Assembly (NCBI GenBank): GCA_016786765.1
Contig: JAEUUZ010000022.1
Coordinates: 98,443-148,294 of the forward strand
Reading direction: 5' to 3'
From: Chitinophagales bacterium
GTDB taxonomy: Bacteria > Bacteroidota > Bacteroidia > Chitinophagales > LD1
DNA length: 49,852 nt
Shown: piece after piece, positions 1 through 7,833 of the stretch
Layout of the letters: every line of letters starts with the position of its first letter
How positions within the stretch are numbered: position 1 is the first letter of the stretch
Translations under genes and position numbers: made by a program
Notes under the pieces: generated by a model
Database searches by the model: none
What the model was told of the DNA's origin: nothing
Seen by the model: the letters and a program-made list of their open reading frames with translations, nothing else

Positions 1-925
1 GTAATGAGGCCAATAAGTTACCTTTTGATTCTACGATTTTAATGCCGCATTTTTCGTTGATGCGGAGTGCTAAAATTTTTGTCGACACGCTATCGCTATT
101 CACAAAACCTTTATCGGTGCTCAAGTGAATATCGCTAGTAAGGAGGTGATTAAAGTCGATTCGTTTTTCTACAGCAGGTTTGAAGGTTTTATCGAGCGAA
201 AAACTTCCTTTATTGATGTCGATGCTATTCCAAGAGATATACCAATCTTTTGGGAGAAAGGTAAACGGAACGGTATCTATTCTTTTCGCTGTAGTATCAA
301 ATTGTATAAATCGAACAATAGGTTTATTTAACTCTAGGTGGTTGAGTTCCACTTTCTTTTTGCCGATATCAATCTTGTTCAGTGTAAGCGTCAAATCTTC
401 GATGCTGGTGAATACGGTTGATTTATCTTTATTGTTTTTCAACTTAAACACCAGGCCACTGGTAGTGAATTTTTTGAGTGACGTATACCAGTTGAAGGGT
501 AATGAAGGCTTCGTGGAATCAACAGCAGTTACATTGGCTGACGCAAAAAGTTTGGCTAAATCGAGCGAACCATCTTCGTTGATGGTCAGATTTATTTTTC
601 CGTTTTTGAGGTTAATGGCATCCACCTCTACTTTTTTGTTGAGTAAACTCCAACTGTTAAGATCAACATATAAGGTTGATACGGCAATTAACGTATCTCC
701 GTTTTTCTTCCCTAGGTAAAAATCGTTAAGGCTGATATCTTCGAACATATTCCAACCAAAGGAGCCTATTTTTACTACTGCATTGGTCCGTTCGCTGAGT
801 ATGGTGGTGGCTTTTTGTACTAAATAGTTTTGCACGGTAGGGTAGCGCACGATGAAAGAGATGAGCCCACCCGTAAGCAGAATCACCAATAAAAACACAC
901 CTAATATCGTTACAAATTTTTTCAA
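1..925 (-). CDS. TamB/AsmA-like envelope protein, N-terminal part (runs off the left edge)
   Basis: An uninterrupted minus-strand frame runs from about 925 to the window edge (308 codons seen). It starts LKKFVTILGVFLLVILLTGG, one N-terminal membrane helix (residues 4-26), followed by a beta-rich sequence with the texture of AsmA/TamB proteins, such as the segments VQKATTILSERTNAVVKIG and WNMFEDISLNDFYLG. Members of this family span the periplasm from the inner membrane and help build or feed lipids to the outer membrane; Bacteroidota members usually exceed 1,400 residues, so most of it lies outside. No ATG lies near the frame's beginning; TTG at 923-925 is the most likely start. It is divergent from tsaD with only 39 bp between them. 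The family assignment rests on architecture and sequence texture rather than a catalytic motif. Confidence 0.7.
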   Translation of the reverse strand, partial: MKKFVTILGVFLLVILLTGGLISFIVRYPTVQNYLVQKATTILSERTNAVVKIGSFGWNMFEDISLNDFYLGKKNGDTLIAVSTLYVDLNSWSLLNKKVEVDAINLKNGKINLTINEDGSLDLAKLFASANVTAVDSTKPSLPFNWYTSLKKFTTSGLVFKLKNNKDKSTVFTSIEDLTLTLNKIDIGKKKVELNHLELNKPIVRFIQFDTTAKRIDTVPFTFLPKDWYISWNSIDINKGSFSLDKTFKPAVEKRIDFNHLLTSDIHLSTDKGFVNSDSVSTKILALRINEKCGIKIVESKGNLLASL

Positions 926-949
926 CCCTTTTTTCCTGATGCAAAATAT

Positions 950-957
950 TAAATTTG
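950..957 (+). promoter_or_regulatory. Bacteroidota-type -7 box of tsaD
   Basis: TAAATTTG is an exact match to the TAnnTTTG -7 box used by the Bacteroidota primary sigma factor. It ends seven bases before the tsaD ATG, so the transcript would have almost no leader. No clear TTG/TTTG -33 element sits at the usual distance, so this is a candidate only. Confidence 0.4.
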
Positions 958-964
958 GCAAATA

Positions 965-1963
965 ATGCCTGTACTATTAGCCATCGAATCATCTTGTGAT
1001 GATACTTCAGCCGCCATTTGCAAAGATGGCAAAATTCTTGCCAACATTACTACTTCGCAAGCGATTCATATCGAGTGGGGTGGGGTAGTGCCGGAATTAG
1101 CGTCACGAGAGCATTTGAAGAATATTGTGTTTGTAGTGGATGCGGCTATAAAACATGCAAAAATTCATAAAAACGAGATTGACGGGATAGCGTTTACACA
1201 AGGTCCGGGTTTAATTGGAGCCTTAATGGTAGGCGTTTCTTTCGCTAAAGCCATAGCTTTGGTGTTGGATATTCCGTTAATTTCGGTGAACCATATGCAG
1301 GCTCACGTAATGGCCAATTTTATTGATGCTGAGCCTGCTTTTCCGCATTTGTGTTTAACGGTTTCGGGCGGACATACGCAAATTGTATTGGTAGAATCGC
1401 CTAACAAAATGCGGGTAATTGGCGAAACTATTGATGACGCAGCCGGTGAAGCCTTTGATAAAACAGCAAAAATTCTGGGATTGCCTTACCCCGGAGGACC
1501 TTTGGTAGATAAGCACGCGCAGCAAGGCAATCCGTTGCGTTTTAAATTTCCGGAGGGGAAAGTGGAAGGCTTGAATTTCAGCTTTAGCGGCTTGAAAACG
1601 GCCGTGTTGTACTTTGTGCGCGATCATATAGTAGAAGAGCCGGATTTTGTAGTCAACAATATGGATGATATCTGCGCATCCATTCAGCATACCATTATTG
1701 CGGTGTTGATGAAAAAAATTACTATGGCTGCTGAAATGCACGGTATTACTACTATTACCTTAGCCGGTGGCGTTTCGGCTAATTCGGGCTTACGAAGTGC
1801 GTTGCAACAACTGGGCGAAACCAAGGGTTGGAAAGTGCATATTCCTGCTTTTCAATATTGTACGGATAATGCCGGGATGATTGGTATTGCCGGGTATTAT
1901 AAGTTTTTAGAAAAGGATTTTTGCGATCAAACGGTGGAGCCGATTGCACGATTGGGGATATAA
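965..1963 (+). CDS. tsaD: tRNA N6-adenosine threonylcarbamoyltransferase TsaD
   Basis: This is the universal enzyme that transfers the threonylcarbamoyl group from threonylcarbamoyl-AMP to A37 of ANN-decoding tRNAs, working with TsaB and TsaE in the cytoplasm. The 332-residue length is normal for the family. Visible signatures are the N-terminal AIESSCDDT, ASREH near residue 46, the metal-binding HMQAH (His110 and His114), the nucleotide-binding SGGHT (134-138), AGGVSANSGLR and CTDNAGMIG near the C-terminus. The start at the ATG following a good -7 box places the conserved IESSCD motif seven residues in, as in other members. It is divergent from the TamB-like gene; the next gene begins 63 bp downstream and looks functionally unrelated. 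Confidence 0.97.
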   Translation: MPVLLAIESSCDDTSAAICKDGKILANITTSQAIHIEWGGVVPELASREHLKNIVFVVDAAIKHAKIHKNEIDGIAFTQGPGLIGALMVGVSFAKAIALVLDIPLISVNHMQAHVMANFIDAEPAFPHLCLTVSGGHTQIVLVESPNKMRVIGETIDDAAGEAFDKTAKILGLPYPGGPLVDKHAQQGNPLRFKFPEGKVEGLNFSFSGLKTAVLYFVRDHIVEEPDFVVNNMDDICASIQHTIIAVLMKKITMAAEMHGITTITLAGGVSANSGLRSALQQLGETKGWKVHIPAFQYCTDNAGMIGIAGYYKFLEKDFCDQTVEPIARLGI

Positions 1964-2026
1964 TTCCGATTTTGCATTTTAGCCGTTGTTTTCGTACTTT
2001 CACTTTATTACTTTAAATCGAAAACT

Positions 2027-2236
2027 ATGTTGAATATGCACCCCAAGTACATTACTGATGAGCAAGGAAACAAAGTTTCTGTATTGCTCAGTATTAAAGA
2101 ATTTAATGCCATACTCGAAGACTTGGAGGAGTTGGATGATATTCGGATGTATGATGAGGTAAAAACACTGCAGGAACCTTCTGTTCCCATTGACGAGGCA
2201 TTTAAACAAATAGAGACAAGTCGAAAGAAAAAATAA
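2027..2236 (+). CDS. RelB/Phd-like antitoxin of a type II toxin-antitoxin pair
   Basis: A 69-residue acidic protein with the pattern of small antitoxins: an N-terminal strand ending YITDEQGNKVSVLLS, a helix IKEFNAILEDLEELDDIRMYDEV, and a flexible charged tail ending SRKKK. The helix motif EFNAILEDLEELDD is typical of antitoxins annotated beside RelE-type toxins in Bacteroidota. The stop codon overlaps the ATG of the downstream RelE-like reading frame by one base (TAATG), the usual coupling in such operons. Antitoxins of this kind bind and neutralise the toxin and repress the operon. ATG at 2027 is used; a second ATG at 2036 would remove three residues. The partner toxin is interrupted, so this antitoxin may now be an orphan. 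Confidence 0.75.
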   Translation: MLNMHPKYITDEQGNKVSVLLSIKEFNAILEDLEELDDIRMYDEVKTLQEPSVPIDEAFKQIETSRKKK

Positions 2237-2490
2237 TGGCTTATGAAATCTCTATTCAGAAACGAGCGATAAAAGTACTTCAAGAAATGGATGAACCTTA
2301 CTTTTCTGCTTTGAAATCTGCCATTTACAAGTTAGCAGAAAACCCTCGGCCTGCCGGTTGTAAGAAGTTAAAGGGACGAGAGGGTTAAAGGATTCGTGTT
2401 GGCGATTATCGTGTTATTTACGACATTTATGATAGTCGTTTGGTGGTAGAAGTGATTGCTTTAGGGCATCGAAAGGATATTTACGAATAG
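2236..2490 (+). pseudogene. RelE/ParE-family toxin interrupted by an in-frame stop
   Basis: Reading from the ATG at 2236 gives a RelE-type mRNA interferase: MAYEISIQKRAIKVLQEM, then KLAENPRPAGCKKLKGREG, a TAA stop at 2386-2388 (codon 51), and then in the same frame RIRVGDYRVIYDIYDSRL and VIALGHRKDIYE to a TAG at 2488-2490. The two halves join without frameshift into a full-length 84-residue toxin, including the RVGDYRVIY core and the C-terminal GHRKDIY motif of the family. Relatives usually have Tyr or Trp at the interrupted position (family knowledge), so a single base change, such as TAT or TAC to TAA, would explain it. The truncated product lacks the catalytic core. A sequencing error is possible; a recoding event is unlikely, since TAA ends many genes here. 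Confidence 0.85.
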
Positions 2491-2532
2491 GCGATTACTC
2501 CTATTTTCATTAATTTTTCACAACAAGGCCAC

Positions 2533-2562
2533 TTTTTGTAGTCCATTCGCGAATTACCTTTA
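2533..2562 (+). promoter_or_regulatory. Candidate promoter of the sensor kinase gene
   Basis: TTTG at 2535-2538 is followed after 16 bp by TACCTTTA at 2555-2562, one mismatch from the TAnnTTTG -7 box. It lies 13 bp before the kinase ATG at 2575, so the leader would be very short. Pattern match only. Confidence 0.35.
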
Positions 2563-2574
2563 TTTTCGATTATT

Positions 2575-4158
2575 ATGAATCCACGCTATATCAATTTTAT
2601 CCTTATTTCTATTTGCGTTGCCCTGTTGGGCTTGGTTGTTATTCAAGTCAATTGGGTGAAACAAAGTTATAAGTTGCGCGAAGATCGATTCGATCAAGAG
2701 GTTTCGTTAGCCATGAGTAACACCACGCACAAACTAGAGCTGGATGAAGCCGAGAACTATTTTAAAAGTGCCGGTATTCCTAACTTTCAGAAAACAGTGT
2801 CGAAGATGTACGACACTATGCAATCGATGCGACAGATTAATGAAAACTTCATGCTGATCGATTCTATCGGGCAAAATGCCATGAAGTTTGGCTTTAGCGA
2901 TACCACAGGCGCCTTTGTTTCTAAGTTTTTTGGTTCGGTTACCTACTTACAGGAAAAAGCAGAGCAGATTCAAAAGCAAGCGTTAGACGTTACGCATTTG
3001 AGCGACCCGAAGGAGCGTGAACGAAGAGTTATCGAACAGCAATTTGTGAAGTATAATCGCTTTTTTGAGGAATTGGCGGTAAAGTTTATGCTCGATGATA
3101 AATGCCTAAGCGAGCGAATTGATACTCTTTTGTTGAATAAGTTGTTAGCGAATGAATTGAAAAATTCGGGCGTAGACCTTGATTACAAGTTTGCGTTGTT
3201 TGATGATTTCTCCACAGAACCTATTGTTGGGACCTTGAAGAATATTTCCAAAGCCGATGTGGAGCAATATTATTCTATTCCTCTCTATGCCAACGATTTT
3301 TATCGTAATTCGGGTTTGTTGGTGGTGAGCTTTCCGCATAAAACAAATTATATCTTGCAATCGATGTGGCTAATGATTGCTACTACATTGGCTTTTATTC
3401 TTATCATCCTTACTTCATTTGGCGCTTCGTTCTTCATTATCTTCCGTCAGAAAAAAATCGATCAGCTAAAAAATGATTTCATTAATAATATGACACACGA
3501 GTTTAAAACCCCTGTGGCTACCATTTCTTTAGCCAGTCAGATGTTGAAAGACGATGAAGTGATTAACAACACTACGCGTATCAGACGCTATGCCGATATG
3601 ATTGAAGAGGAGAACAAACGTTTAAGTGGGCATATTGAAAATGTGTTACAGGCAGCTCGCTTCGATCGTGGCGACTTCACATTAAAAATCGAGAAGATTG
3701 ATATGCATGATTTGTTGGAAGATATTGTTTCTTCTCTTCAGTTTAGAGTGGAAAATGAGGGTGGAACGATAACACACGATTTTAATGCTGCAAAATGGAA
3801 CATTCAAGGCGATAAATTCCACTTAACAAATGGTGTTTACAATATTATTGAGAATGCTTTGAAATACCGTAAAGAGGATGCCCCTGAAATTAAAGTCTCA
3901 ACAACCAGTAATGCGAAGGGAATAACTATTGCGGTGCAAGACAATGGTATTGGAATTTCAAAAGAGAATCAAAAAATGATTTTTGAGAAGTTTTATCGTG
4001 TACCTACCGGCAATATACATAATGTGAAAGGGTTTGGTTTAGGCCTAAGTTATGTGAAAATTATTGTTGATGCCCATCACGGAACCATTGCGGTAAGCAG
4101 CGAACTCGGCAAAGGCAGTCGTTTTGAGGTGTTTTTGCCTTTCGCACATGTTCTTTAA
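2575..4158 (+). CDS. Membrane sensor histidine kinase, RprX-like
   Basis: A 527-residue class I histidine kinase. Helix 1 (residues 7-27) and helix 2 (about 262-290) bracket a periplasmic sensor of roughly 235 residues with no recognised fold. The dimerisation/phosphotransfer domain carries MTHEFKTP with phosphorylatable His308. The ATPase domain shows the N box NIIENALKYR, the G1 box DNGIGIS, the F box FEKFYR and the G2 box GFGLGLSYVK. The order kinase then OmpR-type regulator, and the resemblance of both proteins to Bacteroides RprX/RprY, suggest that family; the signal sensed is not evident. The stop lies 92 bp before the response regulator, and repeats in that gap suggest that the regulator has its own promoter. 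Confidence 0.92.
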   Translation: MNPRYINFILISICVALLGLVVIQVNWVKQSYKLREDRFDQEVSLAMSNTTHKLELDEAENYFKSAGIPNFQKTVSKMYDTMQSMRQINENFMLIDSIGQNAMKFGFSDTTGAFVSKFFGSVTYLQEKAEQIQKQALDVTHLSDPKERERRVIEQQFVKYNRFFEELAVKFMLDDKCLSERIDTLLLNKLLANELKNSGVDLDYKFALFDDFSTEPIVGTLKNISKADVEQYYSIPLYANDFYRNSGLLVVSFPHKTNYILQSMWLMIATTLAFILIILTSFGASFFIIFRQKKIDQLKNDFINNMTHEFKTPVATISLASQMLKDDEVINNTTRIRRYADMIEEENKRLSGHIENVLQAARFDRGDFTLKIEKIDMHDLLEDIVSSLQFRVENEGGTITHDFNAAKWNIQGDKFHLTNGVYNIIENALKYRKEDAPEIKVSTTSNAKGITIAVQDNGIGISKENQKMIFEKFYRVPTGNIHNVKGFGLGLSYVKIIVDAHHGTIAVSSELGKGSRFEVFLPFAHVL

Positions 4159-4211
4159 GGAATCTATAATGTGTTAAGGAATCAAAATTCCGTGTTTTAA
4201 ACTAAACTTTG
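4155..4211 (+). promoter_or_regulatory. Repeat-containing upstream region of the response regulator
   Basis: The gap between kinase and regulator holds two direct copies of TTAAGGAATC (4155-4164 and 4174-4183, start to start 19 bp) and a perfect palindrome GGAAT-CAAA-ATTCC (4178-4191) that overlaps the second copy. A -7-like TAAACTTTG (4203-4211) follows. The layout resembles an operator next to a promoter and would suit autoregulation by the response regulator, but the binding protein is inferred. Confidence 0.4.
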
Positions 4212-4250
4212 CCCCTCAAATGTTGTTAATTTAACAATTGAAAAAAATAT

Positions 4251-4946
4251 ATGAATATGTCTAAGAAAAAAATTCTTTTGGTTGAAGATGATACTAATCT
4301 CGGCAACTTATTGCTCGATTCTTTAGAAATAAAAAACTACGATGTTACCTTGAAGCGTAACGGTGAAGAGGGGTTAACCGAGTTTAAAAACGGAAAGTAC
4401 GATATGTGTCTTTTCGATGTAATGATGCCTAAAAAGGATGGATTTACGTTGGCAAAAGATGTTCGTAGAATTAACGGACAAGTGCCTATCGTTTTTCTCA
4501 CGGCTAAGTCATTGAAAGAAGACGCCATTGAGGGCTTGAAAATTGGTGCCGATGATTATATCACGAAGCCTTTCAGTATGGAAGAGTTGTTGTTGCGAAT
4601 GGATAACATTTTCAAACGATTGCCGAAAACAGAAGTAAGCGATCAAAACGAATTTAAAATCGGAAAATTCGATTTCAATAACACCAATCGTACATTAACA
4701 TTGGGCGGTAATTCTGTAAAGTTAACTACTAAAGAATCGGAGTTGCTGAAAATGTTGGCTTTGCATATCGATCGAGTGCTAGAGCGTGAAGTAGCTTTGA
4801 ATGCCGTTTGGGGAACCGACAGTTATTTTGCCGGAAGAAGTATGGATGTGTACATTGCTAAATTGCGTAAGTATTTGAAAGAAGATCCGAATGTAGAAGT
4901 GTTGAATATCCACGGAACAGGATTCAAAATGATTATCAAAAAGTAA
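4251..4946 (+). CDS. OmpR/PhoB-family response regulator, RprY-like
   Basis: A 231-residue two-domain transcription factor. The receiver domain (about 1-120) shows the acidic pair VEDDTN, the phosphoacceptor Asp56 in CLFDVMMPKKDG, the conserved Thr in VFLTAKS and Lys in YITKPF. The C-terminal winged helix (about 130-231) contains LTTKESELLKMLA and the recognition-helix region GRSMDVYIAKLRKYL. The receiver closely follows the RprY pattern of Bacteroides (VMMPKKDGFTLA, LKIGADDYITKPFSMEEL). It is the cognate partner of the kinase 92 bp upstream. The first ATG at 4251 is given; ATG at 4257 (MSKKKILLVEDD) is equally credible. A strong hairpin terminator follows 23 bp after the stop. Confidence 0.95.
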   Translation: MNMSKKKILLVEDDTNLGNLLLDSLEIKNYDVTLKRNGEEGLTEFKNGKYDMCLFDVMMPKKDGFTLAKDVRRINGQVPIVFLTAKSLKEDAIEGLKIGADDYITKPFSMEELLLRMDNIFKRLPKTEVSDQNEFKIGKFDFNNTNRTLTLGGNSVKLTTKESELLKMLALHIDRVLEREVALNAVWGTDSYFAGRSMDVYIAKLRKYLKEDPNVEVLNIHGTGFKMIIKK

Positions 4947-4969
4947 TCAATAGACTTTGGCTTAAATTG

Positions 4970-5002
4970 AAAAAGGGTTGCACGAAATTGCAACCCTTTT
5001 TT
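4970..5002. terminator. Bidirectional intrinsic terminator
   Basis: GGGTTGC (4975-4981) pairs with GCAACCC (4990-4996) around an 8-base loop; an A-run on the left and a T-run on the right extend the stem, giving U-tracts in both directions. It lies between the convergent response-regulator and endonuclease/phosphatase genes and can serve both. Confidence 0.85.
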
Positions 5003-5019
5003 ATTGGTGTTGAATGCGC

Positions 5020-5898
5020 TTATTGTAGCACAGTGTAAATTAATTTCGCATACAATGGCCAATGGTCGGAAAGTGGCAGTGAATCGTTGTTTTGGTAGTA
5101 GTAGCGACTGTCGTCTAACTGATAAGTAAGTGGAGTAAAAAGCACTTTATCATTGCTGCGATAAAATACCTTGTCAACTTTTTCGCAATCGAAAGCATTT
5201 CTATCCGGATCGCATGCAGTTAAGCTATTCCCTTTTTCAGGAATGCTTCCTTTGCGAATTAATTCTAACCATACATCTTTAAAGCCAAGGTCGAGCATCG
5301 TTTCAATACTATCGCCAATTCGGGTATAGCGCGAATTAAAATCGCCCATTACAATAACCGGTTTGTCTACAGAATGCGCTTTCATGTAATTTTGCAATTG
5401 CACTAAATTGTATTTTCGCGCCTCTTTTGCAATGTCGGTAGACCCGGCATTGGTGTGAATATTGTATACGTCTATAACAACACCCGGACTAATTTCTATT
5501 TGCGAATAGCTGAATCCTTTTGGCGTTAAACAATCTGTAGACGTGCAATTTGTCCATGCTTCTCGGTATAAATTTGTTATCGGAAATCGGGAGAAGGTAT
5601 TCAATCCATCGCCACCCGGAACACAGCCTGTTGTAGGTGTTATGTAGGGATGGGTAACATATTTTAATAACGAATCGTGGTAGCAGAAATCTTCTTGCAC
5701 ATTTACAATCTCATACTCATTCAACAAAGGCGCAATAAAGGATGTATAGGTTAGTGGATGCGAACTGGAAAGTCCCTCAGGCAATCCCGCAACATTATAG
5801 GCTAATAATGAAATGGTTCCGGTGCGTTTTTTTTCTTTTACGCAACCGTTCAGTAGCACTAAAAGGCCGGCTAAAATGAGTGTAGTTATTCTATTCAT
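5020..5898 (-). CDS. Endonuclease/exonuclease/phosphatase-family lipoprotein
   Basis: A 292-residue secreted protein. The N-terminus MNRITTLILAGLLVLLNGC is a lipoprotein signal with lipobox LNGC (Cys19). The rest has the EEP-fold motifs: NVQEDF (metal-binding Glu), GDFNSRYTR, and the C-terminal catalytic SDHWPLYAKL. The N-terminal LLAYNVAGLP is the LxxxNV strand of the family. EEP enzymes cleave phosphodiesters in nucleic acids or phospholipids (DNase I, sphingomyelinase). The surface-lipoprotein form and the segment around PGGDGLNTFSRFPI resemble sphingomyelinase/phospholipase-like members more than DNA-repair exonucleases, but the substrate is not established. It is a single gene, convergent with the response regulator and divergent from tonB. 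Confidence 0.82.
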   Translation of the reverse strand: MNRITTLILAGLLVLLNGCVKEKKRTGTISLLAYNVAGLPEGLSSSHPLTYTSFIAPLLNEYEIVNVQEDFCYHDSLLKYVTHPYITPTTGCVPGGDGLNTFSRFPITNLYREAWTNCTSTDCLTPKGFSYSQIEISPGVVIDVYNIHTNAGSTDIAKEARKYNLVQLQNYMKAHSVDKPVIVMGDFNSRYTRIGDSIETMLDLGFKDVWLELIRKGSIPEKGNSLTACDPDRNAFDCEKVDKVFYRSNDKVLFTPLTYQLDDSRYYYQNNDSLPLSDHWPLYAKLIYTVLQ

Positions 5899-5963
5899 TT
5901 TATTAAATTATTAAATGTGTTGGATAGAAACAATTTTTAGTGCATTTTTTTTTGTGACAATTC

Positions 5964-5991
5964 TTTGACAATGTTTTTTATGTAATTATTG
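5964..5991 (+). promoter_or_regulatory. Candidate promoter of the tonB gene
   Basis: TTTGACA starting at 5964 and TAATTATTG at 5983-5991, separated by about 15 bp, resemble the Bacteroidota TTTG/TAnnTTTG promoter. The box overlaps the TTG codon that would give an extended tonB start, which supports the ATG at 6025 as the true start. Confidence 0.35.
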
Positions 5992-6024
5992 CACTTGGTG
6001 CGTTTCCTTATAAAATCATTAATT

Positions 6025-6840
6025 ATGGAAACACGTAATGTTCTTTTCGAAAAAAAATATTTGAATATTATTTTCGACAACCGTAACAAAGAATACGGAG
6101 CCTACCAATTGCGAATGGAGTATGAAAAAAATATTGCCATTGCACTTTTTTCTACTGTTCTTTTACTTGTAGCTGTTCCTATCGCTATTAAAGGGTACGC
6201 TTATTTTTTTTCCACACATCAAACATTCAGAGCCTCCGGCCCAATCACGCTTACGGATGTTGATCTTATTATTCCGGATGTGTTAGTGGAGAAATTGAAG
6301 TCGGCTCCTCCAAAAGGAAATCCTCCAAAATCAGATGTTCAATCAACCATGGTTGTAACACAAAATGCAAACGAGCAACAACAAGATACAACACACCACG
6401 ATGATGTGCTGGCTATGAGCACTTCTGCCTCGTCATCAGATGGGCCAATAGGTGTTCCTACGGGTGAAGTTGGAGGTTCAGGAGCCATTGTTGTTGCTCC
6501 TGTACAACCCGAAGTTACTCCGCCTACCATCCGAGATTGGGTTGAACAAATGCCTGAATTCCCGGGTGGTGAAGAGGCTTTACTACGATTCATTAAAAAT
6601 CATTTGGAATATCCGGCACGCGAGCGCGAAGAGGGCATCAGTGGAAGCGCAATTGTAAGTTTTGTTGTGGATGAAAATGGCCAAGTAGTAAATGTAGAGG
6701 CCGTTCGTTCAACTACAAGAGGCTTCAAGAATTCTTCTGAATCGGTAGTCGCTCAATTACCGAAATTCAGACCCGGCAAACAATCCGGTAAAACTGTTAG
6801 AGTGCGTTTGAGTGTTCCAATAAAATTTCAAACACAATAG
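6025..6840 (+). CDS. Energy transducer TonB
   Basis: A 271-residue TonB-family protein that couples the proton motive force of ExbB/ExbD to outer-membrane receptors. The N-terminus METRNVLFEKKYLNIIFDNRNKEYGAYQLR is typical of Bacteroidota TonB, followed by one membrane helix (about residues 37-57), a Pro/Ser/Gly/Gln-rich periplasmic linker, and a C-terminal TonB domain (about 180-271) with FPGGEEALLRFI, YPAREREEGISGSAIVSFVVDENG and KFRPGKQSGKTVRVRLSVPIKF. The frame is open upstream to a TTG at 5989, but the ATG at 6025 gives the family's usual N-terminus. No exbB/exbD genes are nearby. Its stop codon abuts the stop of the convergent CDF gene with no base between and no terminator visible. Confidence 0.93.
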   Translation: METRNVLFEKKYLNIIFDNRNKEYGAYQLRMEYEKNIAIALFSTVLLLVAVPIAIKGYAYFFSTHQTFRASGPITLTDVDLIIPDVLVEKLKSAPPKGNPPKSDVQSTMVVTQNANEQQQDTTHHDDVLAMSTSASSSDGPIGVPTGEVGGSGAIVVAPVQPEVTPPTIRDWVEQMPEFPGGEEALLRFIKNHLEYPAREREEGISGSAIVSFVVDENGQVVNVEAVRSTTRGFKNSSESVVAQLPKFRPGKQSGKTVRVRLSVPIKFQTQ

Positions 6841-7824
6841 TTATTGAAGTCTGTGCTTTTCGTTGTTCATAATGTTTTCAACGGTCCAAGTCACTCTTTG
6901 TTTAAAGGGTGACTTTCTTTCGTTACAATCTTGCTTGTTGCAAATCTCACAGCAGAAAGGCATACAGCCATCCACATGAATAAAAAATTCAATACTATCG
7001 CCAAATTGATTGCGGATTAAATCGGTGAGTTTTTCATGCTCGGTATGGGCTTCATGTACATTCAGATACCAGGGTAACGTAAGATGACAATCGATATGCA
7101 AACTGCCTCCGTATTTAATCACCCGCACATTGTGTAAGTCCATCCAATTCGGAATCCTATTGGCCTCAAGAAAGGCCGCTAACGATTCCAATAAGGCTTC
7201 ATCCGCTTCATCCATAATTCCTGAAATGGATTCTCGTACAATTTTATAACCCATGTAAATTGTAATGCAGGCAAAAATTAAGGATACCGAGGCATCGAAC
7301 CATGTCCAATGCGTAAAATAAATAACTATCAAAGCCCCAATAACGCCTAATGTGTAGTATGTATCGGTGAGTAAATGTTTGCCACTGGCCACGAGTGCAA
7401 TTGATTTTTCTTTCTCCCCTTTCTTTACGCAATAGGTTCCGACACCATAGTTTACCAAAGCGGTAATGCCAATCAGTATCATTCCAATATCTAAGCTGTG
7501 TAAGGCTTCCGGATGAAAGAGTTGCTCAATGGATTTATACACAATCACCAATCCGGCAAATACAATTAATGCCCCTTCGATGGCGGCAGAAAGAAATTCA
7601 ACTTTGCCGTGGCCGTAGGGGTGATTTTTATCTTTGGGCAACGAAGCCAAATAAATACTGTATAAACCAATGAAAGCCGCAATAATATTCACGGTGCTCT
7701 CTAGCGCATCGGTTAGTACTGCAACAGAATGCGTGAATAAGTATGCGGCAAGTTTTAAACCGAACAATGCAATGGCAACAACCACAACAATTTTCTGCGT
7801 GCGGAATGTGGTTTGTTCTTGCAT
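6841..7824 (-). CDS. Cation diffusion facilitator (CDF) metal exporter
   Basis: A 327-residue inner-membrane metal/proton antiporter. Six helices are recognisable. Metal-site motifs include DALESTVNI in helix 2, the loop signature HPYGHGKVEFLSA, and KHLLTDTYYTLG in helix 5 with the HxxxD site. The cytoplasmic C-terminal domain (about 200-300) carries NVRVIKYGGSLHIDCHLTLP. The tail after it is unusually rich in cysteine, GCMPFCCEICNKQDC, suggesting an extra soft-metal site for Zn, Cd or similar ions; the substrate itself is not established. It starts 9 bp after the prfC stop, so the two are probably cotranscribed. The last base directly abuts the tonB stop. Confidence 0.92.
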   Translation of the reverse strand: MQEQTTFRTQKIVVVVAIALFGLKLAAYLFTHSVAVLTDALESTVNIIAAFIGLYSIYLASLPKDKNHPYGHGKVEFLSAAIEGALIVFAGLVIVYKSIEQLFHPEALHSLDIGMILIGITALVNYGVGTYCVKKGEKEKSIALVASGKHLLTDTYYTLGVIGALIVIYFTHWTWFDASVSLIFACITIYMGYKIVRESISGIMDEADEALLESLAAFLEANRIPNWMDLHNVRVIKYGGSLHIDCHLTLPWYLNVHEAHTEHEKLTDLIRNQFGDSIEFFIHVDGCMPFCCEICNKQDCNERKSPFKQRVTWTVENIMNNEKHRLQ

Positions 7825-7833
7825 AAGATATTG

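Noticed and set aside
180-719. 179-residue plus-strand open frame
   Set aside because: It lies wholly inside the minus-strand TamB-like frame, has low-complexity Ser/Leu/Phe content, and no motif.
726-992. 88-residue minus-strand frame starting inside tsaD
   Set aside because: It is in another frame of the TamB-like N-terminus, which reads as a membrane helix in the correct frame.
2386-2388. TAA in the toxin gene as a recoded sense codon
   Set aside because: TAA and TGA end many genes of the window and no recoding element is seen; mutation is simpler.
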